Counted from the first letter of the stretch, positions 34,126 through 46,537 are shown. The stretch is 64,000 nt of DNA from Colwellia sp. (GCA_013215385.1 JABSOY010000006.1:186001-250000), one strand, 5' to 3'. Numbers and translations are program-made. Notes: generated by a model not told the origin, from the letters alone.

Positions 34126-35802
34126 TTATTTTCCAAGGACACTAAGTGTAGAAATATAAAAGTTTTCATCCACTGTGATACTTGGGTTTGCTTGAGTAAG
34201 CTCAACTATTGTCCAGCTTGTCGTTGGCGACAACCATTGCTCTTTACCTGCAATAGTAACTCGCACGGGCATATTAAAACCGTCTATAACATTGCCCCAA
34301 CGAACTTTCATAACCTTATCTTTGATAAAGTATTCAAAACTGGGTATACGAATATCACGTAAATATTGGTCAAATACCTTACTTAAATCTATGCCAGATT
34401 GTTTACTGATGTAATTTTCAACATCTTGGGTAGTCACTGTTTGATGATAAAAAACTTTACCTAAACCGCGCAGGATTTTTCGCCATTTTTTATCATCATT
34501 AATTACTTGGCGAATAGTGTGCAACATGTTGCCACCCTTATCGTACATATCGCCAGAGCCACCACGATTGGCATTATATTCGCCAATAATAGGTGATTGA
34601 TTTTGAATATTCATCCGTTGACCACGAACATATTCAAAAGCTTGTTCTTTACTAAAATGATATTCCAAAAACAAGCTTTCTGAATAGTTAGTAAAGCTTT
34701 CATGGATCCACATATCAGCAACGTCTTTATTGGTAATATTATTAGCGAACCACTCATGGCCTGATTCATGAACAATGATAAAGTCGAATAATAATCCAGG
34801 GCCAGCGCTACTTCTATCGCGACCTAAATAACCATTTTGATAGCCATTACCATAAGTGACCGAACTTTGGTGTTCCATACCTAAATAGGGAGCTTCGACC
34901 AGTTTATAGCTGTCCTCATAAAAAGGGTAAGGGCCAAACCAATGTTCAAAGGCTTCAATGGTGCGTTTAGCTTCTTTAAATTGCTTTTTAGCTTTGCTTA
35001 AATTTTCGCGTAATACATAATAATCCATATCAAGCTGACCTTTTTCACCTTGATGCTTTTCACCAAAATGTACGTAATCACCGATATTAATATTCACTCC
35101 GTAGTTATTTATCGGGTTAACGACTTGCCAATGATAGGTTTTCGTTTTTGCAGCTTTGTTGTGGTCTGTTTTGATTAATCGACCATTTGAAACATCAACT
35201 AAATGTTCAGGTACTTCAACACTGATTAAAACGCCATTATTGGGTTCATCAGCTGGGTGATCTTTATTGGGCCACCAAATACTGGAGCCGATACCTTGAT
35301 TTGATGTCGCGATAAAGTCGAGGCCATTACTGTCTTTTTTCCAGGTAATACCGCCATCCCATGGTGCACGCTTAGCAGTCACTGGCTGTCCGGAAAAGTG
35401 CATAGTAATTTTTTGCTCAGAACCTATTTTTTGTTCAGTTGCTGGCGTAATAAAATAAGAATAACCGTCTTGTTCAACATTAAGTGCTTGGCCATTTTGT
35501 AGCACTTTCTCAAGTTTCATTGGCGCTTGTAGTTCTATTTGTAAGCGCTCGCCTTTAGCTAAGACCTGATACGTCATAGTATTCGTGCCGGAAAATATTT
35601 TAGTGGTCGGATCAACTTTAATATCTAAATGATAATGCGTTAAGTCCCACCATGCTCTTTCAGGTGTTATCGTGCCACGTAGTACTTCTTGATGAGTGAT
35701 CTGTCCACTCTGTTGCTGCCAATTACTCGCAGAAACACTCGCACTAACAGCGACAGTGCACAGTGATGCGATGAGGAGGGCATGGATACTTTTTATTATC
35801 AT
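34126..35802 (-). CDS. M1 family zinc metallopeptidase (aminopeptidase), exported
   Basis: This 558-residue protein has a signal peptide (ALLIASLCTVAVSASVSASN). The N-terminal beta domain carries LTHYHLDIKVDPTTKIFSG, and the GxMEN-type exopeptidase region is present as YLGMEHQSS. The zinc site is HESGHEW (His345, Glu346, His349) with the third ligand Glu368 in WIHESFTNYSE, the HExxH-18-E arrangement of gluzincins. It lacks the long C-terminal helical domain of PepN, as in short periplasmic M1 enzymes. It removes N-terminal residues from peptides. It diverges from the thiamine operon; the remnant gene lies downstream. Confidence 0.93.
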   Translation of the reverse strand: MIIKSIHALLIASLCTVAVSASVSASNWQQQSGQITHQEVLRGTITPERAWWDLTHYHLDIKVDPTTKIFSGTNTMTYQVLAKGERLQIELQAPMKLEKVLQNGQALNVEQDGYSYFITPATEQKIGSEQKITMHFSGQPVTAKRAPWDGGITWKKDSNGLDFIATSNQGIGSSIWWPNKDHPADEPNNGVLISVEVPEHLVDVSNGRLIKTDHNKAAKTKTYHWQVVNPINNYGVNINIGDYVHFGEKHQGEKGQLDMDYYVLRENLSKAKKQFKEAKRTIEAFEHWFGPYPFYEDSYKLVEAPYLGMEHQSSVTYGNGYQNGYLGRDRSSAGPGLLFDFIIVHESGHEWFANNITNKDVADMWIHESFTNYSESLFLEYHFSKEQAFEYVRGQRMNIQNQSPIIGEYNANRGGSGDMYDKGGNMLHTIRQVINDDKKWRKILRGLGKVFYHQTVTTQDVENYISKQSGIDLSKVFDQYLRDIRIPSFEYFIKDKVMKVRWGNVIDGFNMPVRVTIAGKEQWLSPTTSWTIVELTQANPSITVDENFYISTLSVLGK

Positions 35803-35969
35803 TATTTTGATCCTAATAACTGCTTATATTTTGTGTATACAATATACTAACATTGTGTGGTATCTATTGTGAACCTTAATGAGACACGTTTATTTATACG
35901 TCTAGCCAAGTTAGTTGATAAATTTATTATAACCAAATGCAAAATTAATATTGCGTGTTTTTAAATTAG

Positions 35970-38162
<2,193 letters not shown>

Positions 38163-38169
38163 TTAACGC

Positions 38170-39363
38170 GTGACAGCTTTTGAAAAACAAACCTTATCGA
38201 CTCAAACCAGCGCCAATATTGTTGTTATTGGTGCTGGTTTAGTCGGTCGCTTAATTGCATTGTCTTTGGTCAATCAGGGTCATCAAGTGACCTTGATTGA
38301 TAAAGATAATAAGCAAGGTTATCAAAGTGCTGCTTATGCGGCGGCAGGTTTATTAACACCGTTAGGTGAAGCTATGCACGCAGAGCCAAATATTGTTGAA
38401 ATGGGGTTTGAATCTTTAAAGTTGTGGCCTAAACTTTTAGCGCAACTAGACGAATATACTTATTTTCAACAAGCGGGCACGTTAATGGTTAGCCATGAGC
38501 AAGACCAAGGTGACTATCAACGTTTCGTCCGTTATATCAAAAATCATTATCCACAACATCAGTTACAACAACTTAATCGACAGCAAATACTCGCCCTTGA
38601 ACCGGAATTAGGGCGTAGTTTTAATCAAGGGGTATTTTTACCTGAAGAAGGGCAAATTGGTAATCGTAAATTGCTTATTGCACTGCAACAGCAGTTAGAG
38701 AAAAGTAACTTAACCTGGTTAGATAATTCTCTGGTGGTAAAAATTGACCAGCAATTATCTCATTGTCTAGTTACCTACCATACGAACAGCGAAACTAACG
38801 GTAAAGAACGGGTGTTGGAATGTGATTTGGCGATTGATTGCCGTGGTGCGGGCGCACGTAGTAACGAAAGCAAAGTAGAGGCCGCGCCTTTAAAAGATTT
38901 GCGTGGTGTACGGGGTGAATTGTTTCAATTATTTGCGCCTGATGTGCACATAACTCGACCTATTCGTTTAATGCATCCGCGTTATCAATTATATATTGCC
39001 CCTAAAACCAAAGGTTTTTATGTGGTCGGCGCCACAGAAATTGAAAGTGAAGACTGCGGGCCGATGACAGTGCGCTCTTCAATGGAATTACTCAGTGCGG
39101 CTTATAGTGTGCATCCGGGGTTTGCGGAAGCGAATATTCGTCAACATATTACCCAGCTAAGACCCGCTTTTAGTGACAACCAACCTAAAATATCTGTGCA
39201 ACAACGCCTTATTCAAGTCAATGGCTTATTTCGTCATGGCTACCTCATTGCGCCCGTTGTTTTACAGCAGCTTGAATGCGCGATTGAAAATTTGCTGACA
39301 GAGCAAAGCCAAACAAACTCACCTTACGGCGAGCTATTATCAATAACTGAAAATATAGAATAA
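38170..39363 (+). CDS. thiO: FAD-dependent glycine oxidase ThiO
   Basis: This 397-residue oxidoreductase of the DAO family has a dinucleotide-binding motif VVIGAGLVGRLIALSLVNQG near the N-terminus, then AAYAAAGLLTPLGE and the C-terminal R-P-x-x-x-D-N-like RPAFSDNQPKI. It oxidises glycine to the iminoacetate used by ThiG in thiazole synthesis, replacing ThiH. The start is GTG at 38170, 7 bases after the thiC stop; no strong ribosome site is seen, so translational coupling is likely. Position between thiC and thiS decides the call over a D-amino-acid dehydrogenase. Confidence 0.9.
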   Translation: MTAFEKQTLSTQTSANIVVIGAGLVGRLIALSLVNQGHQVTLIDKDNKQGYQSAAYAAAGLLTPLGEAMHAEPNIVEMGFESLKLWPKLLAQLDEYTYFQQAGTLMVSHEQDQGDYQRFVRYIKNHYPQHQLQQLNRQQILALEPELGRSFNQGVFLPEEGQIGNRKLLIALQQQLEKSNLTWLDNSLVVKIDQQLSHCLVTYHTNSETNGKERVLECDLAIDCRGAGARSNESKVEAAPLKDLRGVRGELFQLFAPDVHITRPIRLMHPRYQLYIAPKTKGFYVVGATEIESEDCGPMTVRSSMELLSAAYSVHPGFAEANIRQHITQLRPAFSDNQPKISVQQRLIQVNGLFRHGYLIAPVVLQQLECAIENLLTEQSQTNSPYGELLSITENIE

Positions 39364-39365
39364 TT

Positions 39366-39575
39366 ATGAATGTATTTATAAATGGCCAGCAAATATCGGT
39401 AGGCTCAGAGCCAACGGTTTTATTAGCATTACAGCATTTTTTATCAACAGAGCAGCAAAAGCAAAGTTTTGCGGTGGCGCTTAATGGCAATTTCGTTGGT
39501 AAAATTGATTATCCGCAAACTTCACTTAATCAAGGCGATAGTATTGATGTGCTGTTTCCAATTCAAGGCGGTTAA
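39366..39575 (+). CDS. thiS: Sulfur carrier protein ThiS
   Basis: This 69-residue ubiquitin-like protein starts MNVFINGQQISVGSEPTVL and ends in the required Gly-Gly (VLFPIQGG), whose C-terminus is converted to a thiocarboxylate that gives sulfur to thiazole synthesis. It begins two bases after the thiO stop. The adenylating enzyme ThiF is not encoded in this operon. Confidence 0.96.
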   Translation: MNVFINGQQISVGSEPTVLLALQHFLSTEQQKQSFAVALNGNFVGKIDYPQTSLNQGDSIDVLFPIQGG

Positions 39576-39578
39576 CTT

Positions 39579-40400
39579 ATGACTATATCTAAGCCTATGA
39601 ATACCACGCTTAATATTTATGGTCAGCAGGTTGATAGTCGACTGTTAATTGGCAGTGCACTTTATCCTTCTCCTGAGATCATGAAACAAGCGATTTTAGC
39701 CAGTGATGCTAAAATTGTCACTCTATCGTTAAAGCGGCAGAACCCTGCTGAGCAGGCAGGCGCAAAAATTTGGCAATATATTCAAGAAATAGTAGCTGAA
39801 ACTAAAGGATTTTTATTACCGAATACCGCTGGCTGTAAAACCGCTAAAGAAGCGGTAACCTTGGCGAAAATGAGTAGAGAAATCTTCAAAACTGATTGGA
39901 TAAAGCTAGAAGTTATTGGTGATGATTACAATTTACAGCCTGATCCGATCGAACTGTTAAATGCCACCGAACAGCTATTAAAAGATGGCTTTAAAGTACT
40001 GCCTTATTGCACTGATGATTTAGTTATTTGCCAGCGGTTATATGATTTAGGTTGTCAGGTGATCATGCCGTGGGCATCGCCGATAGGTACAGGTAAAGGG
40101 TTGATGAATCCTTATAATTTAGCAACCATTCGTTTACGACTACCACAAGCAACACTCATTTTAGATGCGGGTATTGGTAAACCTTCAGATGCTTGTTTAG
40201 CGATGGAAATGGGTTACGACGCCGTATTATTAAATTCAGCTATCGCCTTGGCAGATAATCCGGTAATGATGGCCAAAGCCTTTGCACAAGCCATTGTTGC
40301 AGGTGAACAAGGCTATATAGCTGGCGTGATGCAGCAACGACAAACGGCCCACCCGTCGACCCCAACGTTAGATACACCTTTTTGGCACCAACAGGGGTAG
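39579..40400 (+). CDS. thiG: Thiazole synthase ThiG
   Basis: This 273-residue TIM-barrel enzyme builds the thiazole phosphate ring from deoxyxylulose phosphate, iminoglycine and ThiS thiocarboxylate. Signature segments are [14 protein letters not shown], the Schiff-base lysine in [42 protein letters not shown] and [20 protein letters not shown]. The start is three bases after thiS. The N-terminus is about ten residues longer than in E. coli ThiG. Confidence 0.97.
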   Translation: MTISKPMNTTLNIYGQQVDSRLLIGSALYPSPEIMKQAILASDAKIVTLSLKRQNPAEQAGAKIWQYIQEIVAETKGFLLPNTAGCKTAKEAVTLAKMSREIFKTDWIKLEVIGDDYNLQPDPIELLNATEQLLKDGFKVLPYCTDDLVICQRLYDLGCQVIMPWASPIGTGKGLMNPYNLATIRLRLPQATLILDAGIGKPSDACLAMEMGYDAVLLNSAIALADNPVMMAKAFAQAIVAGEQGYIAGVMQQRQTAHPSTPTLDTPFWHQQG

Positions 40401-40404
40401 TTTT

Positions 40405-41928
40405 ATGTCAGTAAGTTTTAGTAAAAAACCAATCGTGTGGACAATTTCTGGTAGTGATTGTTCTGGTGGTGCCGGCATTGCCGCCGATATAAAAACCGGC
40501 CATGCATTAGGTGTTGAAGTCTGTCATTTGATCACCGCTAATACTGTACAAAACTCTGAAAAACTGCTTTCAGTTAATCCTGTAGATATTCAAATATTAC
40601 AGCAACAACATAATGTGCTCATTGACGATAAACCGCCGAGCGTGATTAAAATTGGTTTGTTAGCAAATATTGCACAAGTAAACTGGCTTACCTCGGCATT
40701 GGCTGATGTTAAAAGTAAATACCCATCCTTGACCGTTGTTTTTGATCCCGTTGGGCAAGCCAGTGTTGGTGGTGCTTTTTCACCATTACAGCGTGAAGAT
40801 TTAACTGAGTTACTTACACTGGTTGATGTGATCACGCCAAACTTAAGCGAAGCGCAGCAACTATCAAACCTCACGTCTATTAAAGCTGCAGAGCTAGCGA
40901 TAAAAATTGCACAAATGGGTGTGAATAGCGTAATAATAAAAGGTGGACATAGTGACTGTCTAGATAGTATTGGCCAGAAAATCAGCGATGATTACTGCTT
41001 ACATCATTTTGAAAAATCAACAATAAGTTATCAGTTAACATCTCCGAGAATAAATACTCAATATAGCCACGGCGGTGGTTGTTCATTTGCTAGCGCCTTA
41101 GCTGCTTTTTTAGGATTAGGTTATTTATTGCGTGACGCTTTTACGTTAACAAAAGCGTTTATCAATCAAGGTCTGGTTAAATCAGCTTTAAATAACACTG
41201 CTGAGCCAAACTATTATGGCGCATTTGAGCAAACACACTGGCCATATAAAGCCGATGTTTTTCCAACAATATCTGCGACTTTATCTCAAAAATATCAAAG
41301 GTTAGCTGCTTTTCCATCGTTAGACTTGCAAGGAAAAAAACTTGGGCTCTATCCGGTCGTTGACTCAATTTATTGGTTAAAACGTTTGTTCCCGTTAGGC
41401 TTAGAAGTTATTCAACTGCGGCTAAAAAATAAAAGTGAACAAGAAGTCGAGCTACTTATTGCCGAAGCGGTTGCTCTGAGTAAACAGTATAAGACACGTT
41501 TATTTATTAATGATTATTGGCAGTTAGCGATAAAACATGGCGCTTACGGTGTGCATATTGGCCAGGAAGACTTACAAGACGCCGATTTAACGGCAATTGA
41601 GCAAGCAGGCTTACGTTTAGGTATTAGCACGCATGGTTGTTATGAATTCCTCTTAGCGCAACAATTACAACCATCGTATTTAGCGATTGGGGCAATATTT
41701 CCGACGAAAACTAAAAATATGACCGGGCAAATTCAAGGGCTAGTAAACTTAAAGCAGATACTGAAATTAGCAACGGATATTCCTGTGGTGGCTATTGGCG
41801 GTATTAATCATCAACGAGCAGAGCAAGTATGGCAAACTGGCGTTGATAGCGTCGCCGTCGTTACCGCGATCACAGAAAGTGAACATGCTGAAACTGCAGT
41901 TAAACAATTTCAGCAAATTTTTCAGTAA
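40405..41928 (+). CDS. thiDE: Fused ThiD-ThiE: HMP-P kinase / thiamine-phosphate synthase
   Basis: This is a 507-residue fusion. Residues 1 to about 270 form a ribokinase-fold hydroxymethylpyrimidine phosphate kinase: TISGSDCSGGAGIAADIKT, VFDPVGQASVGG, IKGGH and the anion-hole motif with a cysteine GGGCSFASALAAF. Residues about 310-507 form thiamine-phosphate synthase: LYPVVDS, IQLRLKNKSE, LFINDYWQLA, GVHIGQEDL, LGISTHGCYE, AIGAIFPTKTK and VVAIGGI. Thus phosphorylation of HMP-P and its joining to thiazole phosphate are on one chain. It ends the operon; a terminator follows 70 bases later. Both active sites look complete. Confidence 0.96.
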   Translation: MSVSFSKKPIVWTISGSDCSGGAGIAADIKTGHALGVEVCHLITANTVQNSEKLLSVNPVDIQILQQQHNVLIDDKPPSVIKIGLLANIAQVNWLTSALADVKSKYPSLTVVFDPVGQASVGGAFSPLQREDLTELLTLVDVITPNLSEAQQLSNLTSIKAAELAIKIAQMGVNSVIIKGGHSDCLDSIGQKISDDYCLHHFEKSTISYQLTSPRINTQYSHGGGCSFASALAAFLGLGYLLRDAFTLTKAFINQGLVKSALNNTAEPNYYGAFEQTHWPYKADVFPTISATLSQKYQRLAAFPSLDLQGKKLGLYPVVDSIYWLKRLFPLGLEVIQLRLKNKSEQEVELLIAEAVALSKQYKTRLFINDYWQLAIKHGAYGVHIGQEDLQDADLTAIEQAGLRLGISTHGCYEFLLAQQLQPSYLAIGAIFPTKTKNMTGQIQGLVNLKQILKLATDIPVVAIGGINHQRAEQVWQTGVDSVAVVTAITESEHAETAVKQFQQIFQ

Positions 41929-41998
41929 ATTTTGGTGTGACATGACTGAATAATTTACGTTAATAATTCAGCAGTCTAGTCGCCTGTTGATTCAAAAT

Positions 41999-42025
41999 AC
42001 AGCCAAAGAGATATGGCTGTTTTAT
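41999..42025 (+). terminator. Terminator of the thi operon
   Basis: ACAGCCA and TGGCTGT arms with an 8-base loop are followed by TTTATTTG. It lies between the convergent thiDE and letB genes. Confidence 0.65.
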
Positions 42026-42042
42026 TTGCTGTTTTCACAACG

Positions 42043-45000
42043 CTATTGTGACAATTTAATTTTAGGTTGCCATGTCAGCCAGTCTTCATTAACCATTGGC
42101 GCTAAATTAAATGACTGTCCCTTTTCTGCTGGTTGAAAAGTTTCGTGGTCATCGATTTCTGGTGTAGCAAAAGCAATACCGCCGGCCAGCAAGGTTTCTA
42201 TCGATTCAGAGTCAATACTAATCCCTGAAAATACCCCGGCATCGATACGGATGCCACTGGTATTCCAAAATTGACTCTCTTGACTAACTAAAGGTGCGTA
42301 CCGTTCAAAAATATTAATATAAATATTAACTTTGTCTGCTGTTGATGATAAGTCGACACCAATCACCCGTCCTACTTTTACTTGACGATACAACACCGGA
42401 TTTTCTACTCGCACTGAGCCTAAATTTGCTGCACTTAAGGCAAGGTTTAAACCTGAGGGTAGCTTGGTTAACACTGGGGCAATGTCTTTCGCCTTAAAAT
42501 GCTGACTGGGTTTACCTTGACCTGGCATTATGCCAATAAATCCACCTTCAAGGATTGCGCCGACATTTGCTGAACCAACTAAGGCAAGTTCAGGTTTGGC
42601 AAACCAAAATTTAGAACCCGCTACAGCAAACTTTTTACCATTATCATCTAAAAAAGCATACACGGTGGCGCCAAAGCCTTGTTCGTCGAAGCGGATGCGA
42701 GCAACAACGCCAACTTGTTGATCATGATATTTAATCTTTAAATTATTTTTAAGGCCGGAGATCTCATTAAAATGAATTTCAATGGCGATTCCCGCTAATT
42801 CGGCATGATTGATATTATCAAACAATGTGAATTGTTCCCCTTCATTTACATGGCTTTGTTCATTCTCTACCTCAGGATTAAAAAAGCTTATGCCGCCCTT
42901 TAATACTGCATCAGCAGATTCTGTTTTTAATATAAAATTGCCTAAACTGCCACTTAAGGTAACCCCACTGGCATTATAAAAACGGGTGAAATTAGAAATT
43001 AAATGTCGGTAGTCTTCATCAATAGTGATATTTATGGCGACGTTATTACCGGTTTTATCGAGGGAAATATTATCAACTTGTCCAACAGCTATGCCTCTGA
43101 AACTAATAAGGCTACCGGGATTAACTACATTTCCCTGATCAGCTGACAATGACAACTGTAGACCTTTTGATGAGAAATGTTTTGCTGGCGGTAAGTCAGT
43201 AACAATAAAGTCACTGGTCTTTTCGCCTTCACCAACGTTAACACTAATATAAGCCCCGCCAAATAAAGCATTAGTATCTGTGATCCCAGATAAAGACAAA
43301 TTAGCATTTACCAACCAAAACTGACTGTTTTCTCGAAGAATAAATTCATAATTTGGCAATACCCCAACTTGCAGGGTCGTTTTATCTCGTTGGCGAATAA
43401 TATTATGTACAGAGCCGATTTCTTCGCCCCGCAACATGATGCGAGTTTTAGTACTTATACCTTGAGCATTCTCAATATGCAGGTTAAATATCGAACGTTG
43501 CTTGGCAACTTTTTTATCAGTAAATAATTGAAAATCATCGCCATTCTTAGGCGTTATATTTAGATTTTCATTACCTAAATCAAAGGCAATTCCACCCGCT
43601 AAAATAGACTGAAGCGACTGCGCTTGAATGTTGAAGTTCTGCAAACCGCCGGTCACACGTAAGCCGCCAGCATTCCAAAAATTACTGTCGGTTGAAACAA
43701 AATGTTTGTATGTAGGTTGAATAAAAATATGCACTAAAAATTCACTGGGGCCAATATTTTCAATGGCTTGAATATCACCTACTTGCTGTTGTTTGTAATA
43801 AACACCGGTACTTGTGGTTAATGAACCCACATCTTTTGCTTTGAGTACTAAATGCAAGCCGGGTTCATCATATTGATAAGCTGGTTTTTGGTTATAAACA
43901 TTGAATTCAGTTAATGATTCTCCATCGACAGAAGGGCGAATACCAATATGAGCACCTAACATTAAGGTGTGTAAATTTGTTATCCCGCCCAAATCTAACT
44001 TTGGAGCGACAACAAAAAACTGTGAGTCACTGGTAAGGTAAGGGATTATTCGTGGGTTAATGATGGCACTGGCGATGATGATTCTTGCTTGAGGATCGAT
44101 GCGAATGAATTCAGTAATTTTACCTAAGGTTAAGCCCTGATACATAATCGCGGCACCACGGTCTATACCTGAATTCCAGTTTAAGGTTAACTGAATTTCA
44201 TGGCCCATATTCGCAGTTTCATAGTCTGAATATAAGGTAAAGCTTTGTCCGTTTGCAGCAGGCTCCATTACTACTTCATAGTCAGAATTTCCAAAAGCGA
44301 TGCCTCCAGCAATAACCGAAGCTAACGAGTCAGTATGTACTTTTACACCACTGGTTAATGAACCTGATACTGTAATGCCACTGGTATTCCAAAAACGTGA
44401 GTTTTCGGTTACTAAATTAGCGTATTCGGGTTCAATGAAAAGGTTAATGTTAACCAGGTCTGAACCTGCTTCATAGTTAAAACCAGCTACATATCCGACC
44501 GTAATCTGTTTGAATAAAACTGGCGACTTTTTACCTAAAGACCCTAAAGTTTTGGTTTTTAAATTAAGATGTAAACCAGGCGTTGTTTGATCTAATGGCG
44601 GCTCTTCATTTAAGGCGATAAAGTGGCTTTGTGCTTCACCTTCTTCTTCAAAGTCAGGCATTACCTTAATGTAGCTTCCCGACAATAGTGTGTCTAATCC
44701 AGTTACGCCTTGGAAAGAAACATCAGCAGTAACATACCAAAATTTTGTTTTGTCAGTGAGCATTTTTTTTGAACTAGAAATCATTTCAAGTTCAACAATA
44801 ACGCTCTGCAAATCTGCAGACATTTCAACATCTCTAACTATACCTGCGGTCAAACCTTTGTAGCGAACTTGAGTTTTACCAACCACAATACCACTGGCAC
44901 TTTCGAATTGTACTGTGATAAAGGTTCCCCGATCTGAAACTGCTTTTACAATTAACCATGCGCCAAATATCAAAGCAATAATGGGCACAAGCCAAACCGC

Positions 45001-45063
45001 AGAGATACCTTCACGGTCTTTAATTATCGCTTTAGACTCAGCAAGAATAGTTTTATTTGTCAT
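42043..45063 (-). CDS. letB: Multi-MCE-domain lipid transport protein (LetB/PqiB family)
   Basis: This is 1006 residues from ATG 45063 (MTNKTILAESKAIIKDREG); the frame is open further, but that part lies within the preceding gene. One N-terminal membrane helix (WLVPIIALIFGAWLIVKAV) is followed by tandem MCE domains in the periplasm. I count eight starts by eye: FITVQFESASGI, LHLNLKTKTLGSL, IQLTLNWNSGI, LHLVLKAKDVGSL, FNLHIENAQGI, LQLSLSADQGNV, IEIHFNEISGL and LNLALSAANLGSV, each with an xGxVxxI-type strand. E. coli LetB (YebT) has seven and PqiB three. Stacked MCE rings form a tunnel for lipids across the periplasm. It overlaps the upstream PqiA-like gene by 11 bases. Confidence 0.92.
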   Translation of the reverse strand: MTNKTILAESKAIIKDREGISAVWLVPIIALIFGAWLIVKAVSDRGTFITVQFESASGIVVGKTQVRYKGLTAGIVRDVEMSADLQSVIVELEMISSSKKMLTDKTKFWYVTADVSFQGVTGLDTLLSGSYIKVMPDFEEEGEAQSHFIALNEEPPLDQTTPGLHLNLKTKTLGSLGKKSPVLFKQITVGYVAGFNYEAGSDLVNINLFIEPEYANLVTENSRFWNTSGITVSGSLTSGVKVHTDSLASVIAGGIAFGNSDYEVVMEPAANGQSFTLYSDYETANMGHEIQLTLNWNSGIDRGAAIMYQGLTLGKITEFIRIDPQARIIIASAIINPRIIPYLTSDSQFFVVAPKLDLGGITNLHTLMLGAHIGIRPSVDGESLTEFNVYNQKPAYQYDEPGLHLVLKAKDVGSLTTSTGVYYKQQQVGDIQAIENIGPSEFLVHIFIQPTYKHFVSTDSNFWNAGGLRVTGGLQNFNIQAQSLQSILAGGIAFDLGNENLNITPKNGDDFQLFTDKKVAKQRSIFNLHIENAQGISTKTRIMLRGEEIGSVHNIIRQRDKTTLQVGVLPNYEFILRENSQFWLVNANLSLSGITDTNALFGGAYISVNVGEGEKTSDFIVTDLPPAKHFSSKGLQLSLSADQGNVVNPGSLISFRGIAVGQVDNISLDKTGNNVAINITIDEDYRHLISNFTRFYNASGVTLSGSLGNFILKTESADAVLKGGISFFNPEVENEQSHVNEGEQFTLFDNINHAELAGIAIEIHFNEISGLKNNLKIKYHDQQVGVVARIRFDEQGFGATVYAFLDDNGKKFAVAGSKFWFAKPELALVGSANVGAILEGGFIGIMPGQGKPSQHFKAKDIAPVLTKLPSGLNLALSAANLGSVRVENPVLYRQVKVGRVIGVDLSSTADKVNIYINIFERYAPLVSQESQFWNTSGIRIDAGVFSGISIDSESIETLLAGGIAFATPEIDDHETFQPAEKGQSFNLAPMVNEDWLTWQPKIKLSQ

Positions 45064-45727
45064 GATATTTCTCGTCCGTATTTTTATATTCTTTGTCGGG
45101 AGTTGTCGTATTATGGTGCTGCTTCTGGTGGTTGTCCCATAATATTCTAGGGTCAAAACTTTCTGCTGCGAAAATGGTAAACACTACCATTAAGGTAAAG
45201 TATGTAATGCCTGAGGCGACTTCAATACTGGTTAAAAACCCCAAGTTTACTACCGCGGCCATCACCGAAACGACGAAAACATCGAGCATTGACCAAGGTC
45301 CTAAAAACTCAACAAGATGATATAACTTACCTTGTTGCTTTAACGTTAATTTTGTTGGCTTTTTTGCGTTATACAGCAAAGTAAATAAGCCAATAATTTT
45401 CCCTAAGGGCACGACAAAGCTAGCAATAAAAATGATGATGGCTACTGGCAACATACCCATTTGAATGAAAATGGCAATGCCTTCTAAAATGGTCGGCGCA
45501 TCTGGTTTACCCAAGGTATAAAACACCATCATGGGGTAGATATTGGCCGGAATAAACATCACTAATGCGGCAATAGTCCATGCCAGGGTATATTCAATGC
45601 TGTTAGGTTTACGCGCACAAAAGACAGTTTTGCAACGAGAGCATGTTTGCTTTTCGGCGTGCATAACATTGAGTTTGTGGCATTGCGGGCAATTACCTAA
45701 ACCTGCAGCGAGTGCTTTATTACTCAA
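45053..45727 (-). CDS. PqiA-domain membrane protein, second half of a split LetA
   Basis: This 224-residue protein has an N-terminal zinc ribbon with two CxxC pairs (CPQCHKLNV and CSRCKTVFC), then four membrane helices of the PqiA domain (ALVMFIPANIYPMMVFYTLG, LPVAIIIFIASFVVPLGKII). In E. coli LetA (YebS) two such domains are on one chain of about 427 residues; here they are two overlapping genes (8-base overlap with the upstream gene). It corresponds to the C-terminal half. LetA works with LetB in moving lipids between the membranes. Confidence 0.88.
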   Translation of the reverse strand: MSNKALAAGLGNCPQCHKLNVMHAEKQTCSRCKTVFCARKPNSIEYTLAWTIAALVMFIPANIYPMMVFYTLGKPDAPTILEGIAIFIQMGMLPVAIIIFIASFVVPLGKIIGLFTLLYNAKKPTKLTLKQQGKLYHLVEFLGPWSMLDVFVVSVMAAVVNLGFLTSIEVASGITYFTLMVVFTIFAAESFDPRILWDNHQKQHHNTTTPDKEYKNTDEKYHDK

Positions 45728-46340
45728 GAGCTTGCTCCAGTTTATGCCAAATACTGTGTTGGTCCATGGTGACAGAAACTAAGGTTGAGCAAAGTAAAAG
45801 TAGCACTAAGCTAAATAATCCGCCATCAATGGTCATGTCTGCAAGAGAAGATAGTTTATACATAGAGATGATAACGCCCATAAAGAACACGTGTATCATC
45901 GTCCATGTATCTAAAATATGATAAGAGCGGAAAAAAACCAGCAGGGAAGGTTTAGTTCTATTGAATTTTATACATAAGGAAATATACAAAGCGGTAAATA
46001 ATCGCACCGTAGGTATCGCGATAGTAAACATAAAAACTGCAAAAGCGATAATGTAATTGCGGGTATCGATTAATACCGTTATGCAATCGACTAAAGAGGC
46101 ATCGTTATAAAGACCCGCCGCGCCAATACCTATAATCGGTAATAAAATAGCAGGCAATAAAAGTAATAATCCGGCAATCGCTACTGCAATAGTGCGGTTA
46201 ATCGCATCTTTTTTCTTGGAAAATAAAGCGGCCCCACAACAGCCACAGTATGCTTTTTGTCCTTCTGATAATAAAGGCATAGGCAATAAGGAATCGCACT
46301 GGTGACAAGCCAACATATTGTTAATTGATGAATGACTCAT
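45720..46340 (-). CDS. PqiA-domain membrane protein, first half of a split LetA
   Basis: This 206-residue protein has a zinc ribbon CHQCDSLLP and CGCCGAALF at residues about 12-40, followed by four membrane helices (TIAVAIAGLLLLLPAILLPI, FAVFMFTIAIPTVRLFTALY and two more). It is the first gene of the operon and corresponds to the N-terminal half of LetA/YebS. Overlapping stop and start with the second half suggest equal, coupled synthesis. The two probably assemble into a LetA-like heterodimer (inference). Confidence 0.87.
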   Translation of the reverse strand: MSHSSINNMLACHQCDSLLPMPLLSEGQKAYCGCCGAALFSKKKDAINRTIAVAIAGLLLLLPAILLPIIGIGAAGLYNDASLVDCITVLIDTRNYIIAFAVFMFTIAIPTVRLFTALYISLCIKFNRTKPSLLVFFRSYHILDTWTMIHVFFMGVIISMYKLSSLADMTIDGGLFSLVLLLLCSTLVSVTMDQHSIWHKLEQALE

Positions 46341-46459
46341 AACATCAAAACCTATTTGTACAAAGAAGTTACCTTACTTGTTAAATCAAAGGATTACAGT
46401 AAAGCGCGATAACTTTTAGTGTACTCGATAACCATATTTTATCCAGCAATTAAAACTAA

Positions 46460-46486
46460 AAAAGCAGCTTGAAATAAGCTGCTTTT
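46460..46486 (-). terminator. Terminator after the diheme cytochrome gene
   Basis: AAAAGCAGCTT and its complement form an 11-bp stem with a 5-base loop; on the minus strand TTTTTTAGTTTT follows. Confidence 0.85.
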
Positions 46487-46537
46487 GGATAATCATGAAA
46501 ATTCAACCCTGGGTGAAGAGGGTTGCGATGTTCAGTA

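Noticed and set aside
45064-45156. 31-residue N-terminal extension of LetB
   Set aside because: It lies inside the preceding PqiA-like gene and does not match the family start.
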